From the NCBI RefSeq assembly GCF_014805625.2, contig NW_023998416.1, positions 33,520,375 through 33,584,374 of the forward strand: DNA of 64,000 nucleotides, in the 5' to 3' direction. Under the pieces are notes generated by a model. It did not search any database and was not told the DNA's origin. It saw only the letters and a program-made list of their open reading frames with translations. This document shows, in pieces, positions 38,701-50,262 of the stretch; the stretch's first letter is position 1, and each line of letters starts with the position of its first letter. The DNA comes from Glossina fuscipes (lineage: Eukaryota; Arthropoda; Insecta; Diptera; Glossinidae). The position numbers and the translations under genes are program-made.

Positions 38701-39164
38701 CATAAATTCAGCATATCCTGTGCCACAGTAGTAGTGCAGTATAATAAGTTTGTTTTGTGCAATAGCTTGGATTGTGGGACCGGTTAAAATATGTAAGCGA
38801 CTGCGTACATATAAAACGCACGCAATGGAGGGGAATAAAAGTAATGAAGCCGTGGGTGAAACCGCATAGCATAGCAATGACACAATTAACACTTAAATGC
38901 TTCTCTTACTTTTTTCGAAGATTTAATTATGAATGAGACGTTGCGCGCACGTTGCTGAATAGCGGTAAATTAAGAGGTAAATTAAGGATTTACGTTTTAT
39001 GGGAAAAAGCAAGAGCTTTTCGCTTTTTAAACATTAATATTAAAGAGAGAGAAAGAAAAATTTTTTTAAATACAAGAATAATCTACCCTACACCACTTAT
39101 GATGCAAATGTGCACTAAATTTGTGCATATAAAGGCAATGCCGAAAAGGACTTAGAATAAATTA

Positions 39165-39500
39165 ACCTTTTATTATACGGATCTATTCAGAATCACTTTC
39201 TAAAGGTTGTCTATCCGTTTGGCCGAAATATTTTCATGCAATTTGCTCTAAGCCCGAACGCTATTGAAAGTGGTTCGGATAGAACCACTTTGCTGTACTA
39301 CGCGAAAGCATTTGGGAAGACATTGCCCGATTTTTGCAACCCAAGACAAATGATGCGAACCAATTTGGGTAAAAGTTGTTTTTCGTAAAAGGAAAAGTCC
39401 AAGATTGAAGTTGAGATGCTAATAGAGCAATGGACAGGCAGTCAGACAGGGAGACATTGGCGATGTGAACGGATCTTGATCTAAACTAGAATAATCTGCA
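39165..39500. mobile_element. Group A repeat fragments in opposite orientations
   Basis: 39180-39310 is reversed (TTCAGAATCACTTTCTAAAG, CGAACGCTATTGAAAGTGGT). 39420-39500 runs forward (GACAGGCAGTCAGACAGGGA, GAACGGATCTTGATCTAAAC). It is either two insertions or a rearranged copy. Confidence 0.45.
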
Positions 39501-40607
39501 AAGTAAATCTGGAAGGAAGGGTACACTTCCTTGCAAATTCAACCTCGCATTTGTCCAGTCTTTCTCATACATAGAAGAATTTTCATGTCCAACGTTAGTA
39601 TACATATACACACATGCTATTACTTTTTTCCATGCATATACAATATGTATGGTTACACGATAATCTTTCTCTACATGCTATATATACACACCGCTGCAAT
39701 ATGTATATATGTATGCACACATCTTGCTATATTTATATTTTATACACGCTATTGTTATAATCTTCTTCTACTTAAAATCTACAATATTACCATTGTATGT
39801 ACAGAGCTGCAGCACGAAAATAACACAAAAAGCGACAAACAACAATACTCGTCCTTTCTTTCTATTACGCCAGTTAGCCAGCGAGTCGAGCCATAACCCA
39901 ATAAAAGGAAAATGGACTTAGCAAAATTAGACAAACACATGACCAAATTTATCGTGGAGCAAAGAACAGAGAACCGACCTGGAGTATATGCTAATCCTAA
40001 TTTCCTCTTTGATGTACTGGGCTTACTTCATTTAAGATAATTTAGAAAGAACGTAATCGAATCCGCCGTCGCATTAGTACGCCTGGTAACCATTTCTGAA
40101 GTTTAATCTCATCCATTCGCAGAGTTCCTTTTTCCCTTTTTTTAGTCTGATGCTTTGCTTCTCTTTACCCTGAGAATAAAGCATAGAAATGGAGAAGAGA
40201 AAATAAAATCACCATAAATTTATTCCAAAAATTCCATATCTCGTTATTCAATAAATTGTCTCGGAGAAGACTTTAGGAACAACATGAGTATACCTCAGCT
40301 TACAAATGTGAAACTGTTCTGCAAAATATTTTCAATGGAAAGGAAAGCCGACGATAAAAGCATTATGTAACTAAACAGCTTCAGTTGTGCACTTTTCCTT
40401 ATTTACCTGGGCCGGCTGTTAGTCACATGATTAGCTTTTTGTTTTTCATTACCAAAAAATCATACAAATCAAAAATTATTTTTCTTTGTCCTTTCTTTGT
40501 TTCTCTAATAAAATTATCTGATCTAATAATCACAAACAAGAATTTGAACATTAATCTGCTTACTTCTAAAACCTATTCAAAGACACATTATGTCAACGTT
40601 CAAATAT

Positions 40608-41320
40608 GAAAACAAGTAAGAACATTATAGTCGAGAAAATAGTTAAACACCCTACACCACATTGCCTATTTGTTTTATTTTTGTACGAAATTGCTGTTAT
40701 ATGTAAATTTTTATCACCACTTGTTAAAACTTAGACTTTTATGCTCTACAAAGAATCAATTTTCGTGAAAACTCTTATTAGGACAGAACCCAAAAAGGCC
40801 GAGATGGTCCAAGTTTGGCATACTTAAATTTTTTATGTTAAATTACTATTATGATATAATTTTCATTGCTTCGTTTTAGTCGTATGAACTTTAGTTTTCG
40901 TTATATGAGAGAGGGTTCCATAATTGCCCTAACTGGACCAAAGTTTTCACACATATTTGGATTGCCAATATACTACCACTTAGCCAATTTGCCGGGAAAA
41001 TTTGAAATCTTGGAGGTGGGAGTGGTCGAAAAAGTAGCGCGCTTCGAACCATTTTCAATAAGGTCCAGTCTTAGGTTAAAACATGTGACTGTACCAAATT
41101 TCATCAGAATATCTCAAAAATTGCAACCGGTAGCTTGAACACTAATTTCCATGGACCGGCATCAGACAGACAGAGAGGCCTACATCAATTCAGGTTATGA
41201 TTCTGAATCGATCGTTATAATGAAAGGCGGATCTATCTTAAGCCCTTATACGTTTTGTGTACGTCCGCACTAACTTAATATAGTCTGTACCACAAGTGAT
41301 GCAGGACGTAGTGTTATAGG
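40608..41320 (+). mobile_element. Group A dispersed repeat, near complete
   Basis: It begins AACAAGTAAGAACATTATAG and ends around TTAATATAGTCTGTACCACA then AGTGATGCAGG. In between it carries GTGGTCGAAAAAGTAGC, ACTGTACCAAATTTCATCAG, AATATCTCAAAAATTGCAAC, ATGGACCGGCATCAGACAGA and TTCTGAATCGATCG. The same ordered blocks recur in the copies at 19.8, 28.5, 30.4, 33.4, 35.1, 38.4, 39.2, 44.8 and 45.2 kb. It is non-coding, with no transposase. Fly INE-1/DINE-1-like (Helentron-related) repeats have a similar look, but I cannot confirm the family. Confidence 0.7.
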
Positions 41321-41884
41321 TACAGTAGTATATTATTGGTATTAGTATTATCATAGCGTTTCATGTAGAGTCATTTAAGCTGATAAATGCAACTTAAAGC
41401 CAAAGAAAAAACACTGAGGTTTCTGCAAACGTTATCAGGATTATATAAAAATATGATTAGTCATAAACGTAGACGCATGTAGTTAGATAGACGTATGTAA
41501 AATTAGAATTATGGAGGCATATACACACAATGCACGTCCTTTCGCATTTAATAGCTATTAGGACGGATTAACTGCTTCTGACATTGGAGAAGAGGATATA
41601 ATGTATACTTCTTTCTTTTGTTTATTCCGCTTATGTGTTCGTGTATGCAGAGATTGAATACGGTTTTTAAGCACGCTCATATGTATGTCTGTATGTTTCT
41701 GTAGAAAAATCTATTTCGTTTTTTATCTTTCCAATGATCAATGAAGTCTATAAAGTGTGGCAATAATAAAGATCGATAATCTTCATGCTTTGTGCGCAAA
41801 ACAAAGTGATTTAGAAATTTCCAGTTTTTATGGCCTTACAAATGTTCGACCATTTGTGATAGGTCTACGAGTAAATTCGTTTCA

Positions 41885-42245
41885 TCATTTTTGTTTTTGC
41901 AAAATACACCTTTGTGTAAAACCTAAATAATCGAAATATACGCCATCACTATGTATAGTTTTTCGCCATTTATCCGCTAGCATAAGGATGCGCTCCTGGT
42001 AGAAACTTGCCGGTTTCGAGGCGAAAGAGTCATCGATCGACCCATTTTCGTACATCTTCAATTTTTGCGAACTGCTGACCAGCTGTTAAATTTGATTGCA
42101 TCGATCTGAATAAGTAATCAGAAGAAATTAGGTCTCGAGAATATGCAGGGTGCGATTCACAGCCTAAGCCGAAAGTTGCCTCGTTGGTCGCTTTTGTAGA
42201 AGACGGCATTTTCCTCACGTTTAAAAAGAGAAAATGCAGTTCCAT
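41885..42245 (-). pseudogene. Second mariner transposase relic, C-terminal end
   Basis: The minus strand encodes SHPAYSRDLISSDYLFRSMQ and then KIEDVRKWVDR, the mariner HP.YSPDLAPSDY.LFRS and W-D motifs, before a TGA. After a frameshift it continues as WRKTIHSDGVYFDYLG, the typical W...V...G.YF C-terminus, and ends near 41885. The third catalytic Asp (SSDYLF) is kept here, unlike the copy at 26.3 kb. The proline of SPD is Arg. Sequence upstream of the HP.Y motif is only weakly mariner-like. The two relics are clearly from the same broad family but not the same recent insertion. Confidence 0.82.
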
Positions 42246-44779
42246 AAATGGCTTGCATTTCTTTGAACTTTAATAAACTTTGGATGACAGCTTGCAAACC
42301 ACTGGAACTTACATGGTTCGAGCATTAATATCTAAGCTCTGTACACCCGAATTCTCAAGAAAACTGAAAGGATCAGATATGTTTTACGAAGTAAGCAATT
42401 TCAGTGGAACAAATTTATTCGCACAGATAATATATGAAATTCATCGGAAAATCAAAACATCAGTTGGCGATATAGAAACATAAGAAATATAGGAACATAA
42501 GGGAGTTTTAGACGCTTCTAGAGGGCATGCAATTTTTGTAATGAATGCAAGGACTGTTAGTCTGTTGCAAGGAATGTTAGTCACTGCGATTCTAATCCCT
42601 AATCCCAATAATTCGAGTAGTTCATGACTTTCAGTAGACTTTCTGTCATAAAAAGGGTTTCGAAGAAGATTAAGAAACCATTAGATTCCCACCATATAGG
42701 AGCATGTTAGGCCATTGTGCCACTTTCAAGAGCTTTAGTTAAATGATCGAATTCAAACTTTAGAGACTATTGCGAAATCCTGCATTGATAAAGGCAAAGC
42801 CTAATGAAGAGCTGCACGAAGACCTATTCTACTATTAGATTGGTAGGGAAAATAAAAACACCATTCCTTTTACTCTCGTTTGTGTCATTTGTAAGCGACA
42901 AATCGAAATTTTGCAACTATTGGGTTATTCGGAAGGATATTTCGTTCTTTGTTTGGGCCAAAACAAAAGTCAAACTCTTTTTAGTGTAGAAATATTTTAT
43001 CACGAACCGTAGAATTCAATAGATTTAAACTCTGGGTGACCTCGATTAGTGCCTTTATTTAGTCTTTATCAGCTCCCGCTGGCCTTCCAGAATGTGATGC
43101 AAAAGCGTCGGAACGAAATTCTGTGAACAGCGTTCTGCCGTATACGCATCCGATAATTTTTTCTCTATTGAACGCCAGTTTTACCGTCTCGCTAGTAATA
43201 GAAGTAAAGTATGCCGAAAAACCTGCTTTAGACTGTCGTCCATATTTGATAGCAACAAACGAAAAGCTTTTTTCCCACGCGAGCATTTTGAAAGTAGCTA
43301 TTAACTGTATGAAGACAGTGAATCTTAAATATGAGTTTGGCTGTGAGAGAATGCAGGGACAAACGAATTGACTTTTCGAACAAACTAATATTTCTTTCTT
43401 GGCAATTGCATTGAATCTCGTTTGCAATTTTTTTTTTTTTTTTGCTGACAAAAAATTGAATCGATATCTTTTCGCATAAACTGTAAAGAAACCATTTTTA
43501 ATCTAATAAATCATCAAGTGTCAACACATTTGCCTCCTTTCACCACCAAAAAGGTAATACGGTTAACTTACTAGACATCAACAAAACATGCCTGCAACCT
43601 TTAGCTGAATAGATCTTTTTCAAAACAATAATCAGTCAGGCATTCGGCTCTCAGTAGCAAATTTATGGTCCATAAATGCCGTACTTTGGTGTTGCAAAAT
43701 ATCAATTTTTTTTTTAATTTTTCTTATTTTTCATATTTTTATGATATTTGTGGCAAACAAAGCTAAATGCGCGCGCGCAATCTCGATTCGAATTGTCTTA
43801 CGTTAAACTTCTTAACGTATTGTTTGGGAATTATTTTAGCTGAGAAACTATAGAGAGTAGCAAACGAATGAACAAGGTCTTCTTAAGTCATGATAATATG
43901 CCTGCCCAAGCATAATTTTTATATCACTATTGTCTTATTTTACTTTTTTACTGCAGTTGTAGACTGCACGCTAAACCATAAAAGGCAACTAAGATGAGAA
44001 AATGGGGAAAATGGAGACAAGCTCAAAATTATTTAACTAGTATAAGTAAGATACAAGAAGGGCAAGATAATAAAAGCCATTATTTTGATAAAGAAAGGAA
44101 AACATAAATTCAGGTAAGCAGCTTAAGAGGGAATTGCAGATCATTTCTTATGTGCACACATCGCGGAAAGCGTATTAAATTTTCCACACGCTTATAACGT
44201 CGTAGGCACGAGCTTACGAGAACATCTTTTGTCAAAGAAATTACCGGCAATAACAAAGCACGATCGCTATCACATTCCCATGACTTGGATTTCCATTTGT
44301 ACGTTGCCTTGGTATAAAGGAAAACGACATTTCGAGACTTTTAATAAACGCTCAGCACCTCTATCTGATCATTTGCTATCTCAAAAATGATTAAGAATAT
44401 CTTGCTTGCTCTTCTATAGATAATTGTGCACCCTTCCTACTTGTTGCTTGCAGAACACCTTTGTATTTGTAACTAACCACTTGTTGTATAAGATATATAC
44501 AAAAACGCAAGGGGCAGTTATTTCCCTATTATGCCAATCTATTTAGTATCGTTTTTTTTCAATTAAACACCTTTATTCGTCAGTCTGTTTGACGCTTGCC
44601 CATGTCCTTGCGTACGCAATCCGCAGGTCATAAATTTTAGATTATTTTGACGAATATATATATTGACAAAGTTTTCCCCCTTATAAAGCCCCATATTAAA
44701 AAGTCTTTATACGAAAAAAAGTTGGAACTTATAGACTTTACAACTTGCCTTAGAAACGACATATTAAGTTTGTGCGGAT
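42246..44779. other. Non-coding stretch with a two-strand open patch
   Basis: 43059-43451 is open on the minus strand and 43123-43371 on the plus strand, and the patch is slightly richer in GC than its flanks. No motif, signal peptide or splice partner supports either. The remainder is AT-rich with poly-T near 43429-43443. Confidence 0.45.
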
Positions 44780-45033
44780 GCATGCAGCGCCTTGAAGGAC
44801 TTGAGACAGACCCTTAGTCTTTTGTTAATCCGGTCGATTCAGAATCACTTTCCAAAACGATTTAAGCTGGCTTGTCCGTCTTTCCCTCTTATATTTTTAT
44901 GTTCAACCTACACCCCGAAATTTTTAAGATGTTTTGATGAATATGAGTATATTACGTGAACACGTGAACGCTGGTGTAGAATATTTAATAGTGGCCATGC
45001 CCCATTGTAGTGCTCTTACTCGTTTTTAATATT
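44780..45033 (-). mobile_element. Group A dispersed repeat, short, reverse
   Basis: The minus strand begins AAAAACGAGTAAGAGCACTA then CAATGGGGCATGGCC, the family 5' end. It continues to the inverted GGACAAGCCAGC and TGATTCTGAATCGACCGGAT blocks at about 44830-44880. Much of the centre is deleted. Confidence 0.55.
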
Positions 45034-45179
45034 TCTGAACGAAAATCGCCAGAAAATAATATTTTGGTATATAACGTGAATAGGATCATCTTTTTAACCT
45101 TATTCTTATTTATGCATATATGTAGTTGTTAAAATAACTATAAGAAAGTTAAAACACTAGTAAGGGCCTTACAACATTT

Positions 45180-45450
45180 CGATTTAATTGCAGTTAAGAT
45201 GTGAAGTCGTCGAAAAGTGATCCAATCCGAAACACTTTCAATAGTGCTCACATCATTGTACCAAATTTCGTCAACATATGTAGGTTGAACACGAACTTGA
45301 GCACGAAAAAGCAAGACGAACGAACCGATAGACGGCTAAATAGATAGATTAGATCAAATCAGAAATTGGAAAGGAGATATAAGAAAAGGTGGGTCTACCT
45401 CACATCTCACTTAATATACCATTGTACTACTACAAGTGGGTATAAAGCGC
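45180..45450 (+). mobile_element. Group A dispersed repeat, 3' half
   Basis: GAAGTCGTCGAAAAGTGATC, CATTGTACCAAATTTCGTCA, a GACGAACGAACCGATAGACG block, GTGGGTCTACCTCACATCTC and the 3' end CTTAATATACCATTGTACTA then CTACAAGTGGGTATAAA. It lies head-to-head with the copy at 44.8-45.0 kb. Confidence 0.6.
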
Positions 45451-47523
45451 TCACATTTTTCGAACTCATGTTTACAGAATCGTTATGCAAGAAGAGCGAT
45501 AAAATCGAATTTCTGCATAGACTATTAATCCATCTCAGTACATCCATCGCTCAGTAAGAATATTTTCAAAAAGTAATAAACAATTTCTATCGGAATGCCG
45601 TTTTTTTCGCATCACTTACATGTCGGGAAAGCATTACATAAGACATAGTTACGGAAATATCTTACATGTTTACTTACCTATAATCCTTATTAAATTTTGA
45701 GCACTTGCAAAATAGCGCGACAGCTTATAACCCTCATAGACATGAGGCAATGATATGAGCGTACATGAATTCACGCTGCCTGGCTTAAAAATAATTTCAT
45801 ATTGAATTATAGCTATGGTTAAAAACTAATTAGTTGCAACCACAAACAACCAACGAACAAGCTGACGACGACCATCTGTTCGTAAGCGGTATACATACTT
45901 TCCCTTATGTTAAGTTTGTATGTAACTAACGCCGTGCATGTGACGTAAATTGAGTTATAAAAAATAAAAAAAATAACAACAACAATCAAAAATAACGCTT
46001 AAAGCAATTTTTTTTATACAGCAAAAAAATTTGTCGCTTAATAGTTTCACCCAACACATAACACATACTCGACTACAGTTTGGTTGATTGGTCAACACTT
46101 GAGCTCAATTGCCATCACCTAGTTGTCACTAAGTGTCTAAAAATTTGTTCGTCCGTACATTTTTTGCATATGAATCTTATTATGATGACATAACCGTTAA
46201 AAATCTTATTAAATAACGACTGTAACTAAACCATAAGAGGAAAAATGTTGACTGCAATATTAGGTTAAACGAAAGCTACTTAAAAGTTAAATGACAACTT
46301 TTAGATTACGTTTAAAGGAGTTTTACGTTAAAGACAAAAAGCGATCTTATAATTTGCTGAACATTTATTACAAAAGATAATAACGTATCCAATTACACAC
46401 GCACACTAATCTATGTACCAGAAAAAATATCTCCGTCTACTTGAATAGCATAAGTTTTTATTTCTACAAAACTTACTCGTAGCAAAATTTAATTTAAGTT
46501 TACTGCTGGCTACAATAACGATTTTTCATAGATACTATGTTTGAAAAATGCTTCGTACGCATTCACAGGATACGAACGAATGCAAGCTCCTCTTAGTTTG
46601 GTTTGATTATGGCAGTTTTCATCGAGGGCTCTCCCTCCCTCCGTCTCCTGTCGTCTAAACAAAACTTCAACGCTCATAGATTATACGACACGTTACGTCG
46701 TTTCATTGAAATCACACATTACAAGCACTCCTTTATTCTTAACTGTTCAAATATATGGCGCAAATGCAGTGTAGTAACGTTTATCATTAACATCATTTCG
46801 TTTTTCGATGAATAACTGGGCATCGTGCAACTGAATGGCATCCAAGCTCTCATTGGTATTGAAAACGGGCCAAATTGGTCGGAGCAGAAGACCACAGTGG
46901 CGCGTAAATTGAACGCAATTCCGCTTTTCTTAACATAACCTTGTGAGTTGTTGCTCGTTCAAATTTTCCACCGCGCTCTACCGTTTACCAGCAAACATGA
47001 AAATAATTGCTTTTCCACTTTTTTGAGGTTTTATGCTTATAACGCAAAGAACACAGAACTATTTTGTCCATTCCTCAAATAAAGATATATAATCTGCCTA
47101 AAAATGAGTTAATTCTAAAATGAATATGTTAGACGCCGCGACCTGATGAATTAATTTTTTCTTAATAATACCAGCGATATGGCTATCAAATAAAGGAACT
47201 TGGAGAATAGAGTGCGAAAAGCATAGTGGTGGGTATGCGAGATTCAGCCCCGCCATATATAACTTTCCTGCTTGTTTTTTTAATGACAATACAAAGCACA
47301 TTTTGTTGTGTAATGCAAGAAATAATCAAAGGTGTTTACATCCACGGCTACCGAAGGAGTACTAACTCATCGCAATTCGATAGGTTATTGTTTAAAGTTT
47401 CGTTCTATCTATCATTAAAAAGAGACTCTTACGTGGTGAGTTCCTGTGTCGTTAGATACACCAGTTGTTGATCACATGAAACCGATTTCAATTTTTTCCA
47501 ATAGACAGACAGTCAAGTCTCTG

Positions 47524-47622
47524 CTTTTATCTGGTTAAGTATTGAAGCTACTCCTTGAGCAAAACTTTATTGTTTTTATCTGGTTAAGTATTAACGCTAC
47601 TCCTTGAGCAAAACTTTATTGT
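47524..47622. repeat. 49-base tandem duplication, recent
   Basis: Two units of TTTTATCTGGTTAAGTATTx followed by GCTACTCCTTGAGCAAAACT then TTATTGT, exactly 49 bases apart and differing at two positions. Nothing coding spans it. Confidence 0.85.
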
Positions 47623-49840
47623 TAAACAGGCAGTGTATTATTCCATTATTAATAGTAAAGCGCATGCTGTGCATAGTATACGCATAAGACAAAACTAGTT
47701 AAAGCGACTCAAGGAAATATTGTAGAAAAATATTTTCCAGTAAATTATAAAACCTACATAACATAAGTTCCAAACATGAAAAATCATGTTTCGATACTAT
47801 GCGAATTTCCTTAAGTTTTTCTTATTTTCATTTAGAAAAATTTAGTTAACGAATAACTCTTATAAGCCAGGACGAAAGTGACATTTGCGAAGAGATAATA
47901 CCTTCGGGTTCAGGCCATTTATAGATTGAAGAAATTTAGATAGGATTATATTGCACGGTAAAGTATCCCTTATATGAATGAATATAAGCAGTGAGTAAGC
48001 AATTTGGCATCATGAGATTGGGGCGCATGGGTAATTTTTCTACTGAGCACAGTGAACCATTTATTGTTCATATGCTGAATTCTAGAAAAAGAAGAATTAT
48101 GGGTGGAATAAGGAATGTGGACGGACAAGGAACAGGAAGTCTCTATGCGGCTCTTCTTGTTTATAAACTTCAGAAAAATCTTGTATGAAAAAATGGATAG
48201 AGTGGTTTTTACAGAAAATTACTAATGTCGCGGCCATTTTTAGTTGATAATATTCTTACGGTTGGTTACTATCAAATCGATCGAAACTATTTTCGTGCTT
48301 TGAAGCGATTATAGCGAATAAGCGACTAATCTTTACTGAAATTTTCAGTTTTTGTTTTTTTTCTTTTCTTTTTGAAGTTTTGTCAATTTCCTATCTGTTG
48401 TAAGCATGCGTAGGTATGCAAATACGAAACCGAAATTTTTTAATAAAAGACTTTCAAATTTATTGTATAAAAATGAAAAAAAAAATTGTATTCGCAGTAT
48501 TTCCCATTGCTAGCTGTACATTTTTCCCGATTATCCCGATTAGCTGGAGCCTCCACATCTTTAAAAATCTTACCACCGCGTACCATTTATGGGGTTTTTT
48601 TCCCGTGTTCGCATGAATTAAAGCGCTGCTTATCAATTGCGCGACCCATCCACGCAAACATAGAACAATCGGAAGAACTCGAGCGTAGAAAGTAAGCTCG
48701 CGTAGACTAGCAGTTCGCAGATGAAATCTCCAAATTTATCGCTACCCGCTTTTGTTATATAAATGGATAGACCAATGATAGACCGTGTAAAAAAAGTAAC
48801 CTTGTAGTGCTTTCTTTGCAACTCTGGCGTGTTTTGAATAGCGAACCATTTATATCAATTGATTGTTGTTAGTATTACGCTTTACTGTTAGCCCTTTCAT
48901 CAGACTTCAACAAATCAAATCCTTCCGAGCCAAGCAAAGACAGAGTATCGTCTTCTTAGCACAGCAATTCGGTCCTGCGATACGTTTGCCTTTTGTGCTG
49001 GAAATCGTAAAATAAATCTATTTTTCATCCCGACTGACGGTACAGTCCAAAAATGAATTCCTTTTGTCTCCTTCGAGGAAAAAATAACGCAGTCACGGGT
49101 TAAATCTGCAAAGAAAAGATTATGTACTAATAAAACGTATTAAATTTCTCATTTAAAAATTTATTTCGGTATTTCTCAAATACGCAATCCAAACATGCAC
49201 CGTACGAATAATTGATTAACAATTTGAAGTCTATTGAACGCAAACCCTTAATATGGGTGCTCTAAACAAAAGAAGGAAGAAAAAAAAGGAGTATACTTCT
49301 AGGGTGATCGTCATTCCCATTTTTTGATGATATCTATCGACAATGATGAAAGTTTATTCACTCTTGTTCGCCTCTATTCTCATTGTAACCATGTTACGTA
49401 ACTTTAGAAAACACAATCGACAATGTGAAGTTAGCGAGTTTTACATTTGCATTTTTATTTTCATTTCTCCGTCCATGAAACGTTTTCAATTATCATTTTA
49501 TTGATAACTTGTACTTTAGTGTGTGGGTGTTTAGAGAAAGGTCGGCTGCGTCAGTTGTTTATTGTTTATTGTCTCTTTCATGCTTTACATCGCTGTTTTC
49601 CCACGCAATCCCCCAGGATTTTCATTTAACAATTCACAGTTAACCGCAATGAACACAAATAAGCAACTTTTTGCAAATTTTCCATCTATCCGTTTGACTG
49701 TTAGCCTGTTGTGTTATCGAGCTATTCGCACGCAAACGTTTTTCGCTTTTCACAATAATATCACACCTGAGGCATGTTTTGATGCCAAGCAAGCTTGTGG
49801 TGTAAAGCAATCGATTAAATAATATCGACGTTGAGAGCAA

Positions 49841-49952
49841 AAGCTTTTTTTTTCTTTTATACATTAATACAAAGAAATGTTTTATCTAAAGATTTGAATG
49901 ATGTTTTTTTTTTCTTTTTCCATTTTTTTTTTTTTCTTTTTTTTTTTTTAAT
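49841..49952. repeat. T-rich homopolymer region
   Basis: Several runs of eight or more T with scattered C, just before the assembly gap. Confidence 0.85.
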
Positions 49953-50056
49953 GAAGAAATGAAAATTCCTAACACACACAAAAATCATCATATTCTAAGT
50001 TTGCAATTCTGAAACATCAATTAAATCAAAGTTCTTCCGTATTAAACGTTGCGGTT

Positions 50057-50156
50057 NNNNNNNNNNNNNNNNNNNNNNNNNNNNNNNNNNNNNNNNNNNN
50101 NNNNNNNNNNNNNNNNNNNNNNNNNNNNNNNNNNNNNNNNNNNNNNNNNNNNNNNN
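50057..50156. other. Assembly gap (100 N)
   Basis: Exactly 100 N, preceded about 100 bases earlier by long T-rich runs and followed directly by the 3' end of SINE copy 1. Confidence 0.99.
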
Positions 50157-50262
50157 AAAAATAAATAAATTCTAAGACTAAACTCTTAAAAGCACTAAGC
50201 ATGTAAGGCTAAAACTCTACCACACTTGAGATTCGAACCCACGACCATTGAGTTGCTAGTCG
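50157..50262 (-). mobile_element. tRNA-derived SINE, copy 1 (5' truncated)
   Basis: On the minus strand it carries CTAGCAAC (anticodon-loop position) and GGTCGTGGGTTCGAATCTC, an excellent tRNA T-arm/B box (GGTTCGAATC). Then comes TTTTAGCCTTACATGCTTAG and an end reading TTTAGTCTTAGAATTTATTTAT. These match the copy at 57.4 kb in order and spacing, except for a short insertion there. The A-box part is missing. The 3' end abuts the assembly gap, so the true terminus is unknown. Confidence 0.72.

Larger units (their letters stand above)
45451..50056. other. AT-rich non-coding stretch
   Basis: Apart from the 49-base duplication and the T-rich runs near the gap, I find no gene or element. The many short ORFs around 48.4-48.8 and 49.4-49.9 kb overlap on both strands and look random. 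Confidence 0.5.

Noticed and set aside
39531..39896. 121-codon Tyr/Ile/Cys-rich frame
   Set aside because: Composition follows TATA/CACA simple sequence; no signal peptide, domain or splice support.
40866..41138. 90-codon frame at 40.9 kb
   Set aside because: Lies entirely inside the group A dispersed repeat.
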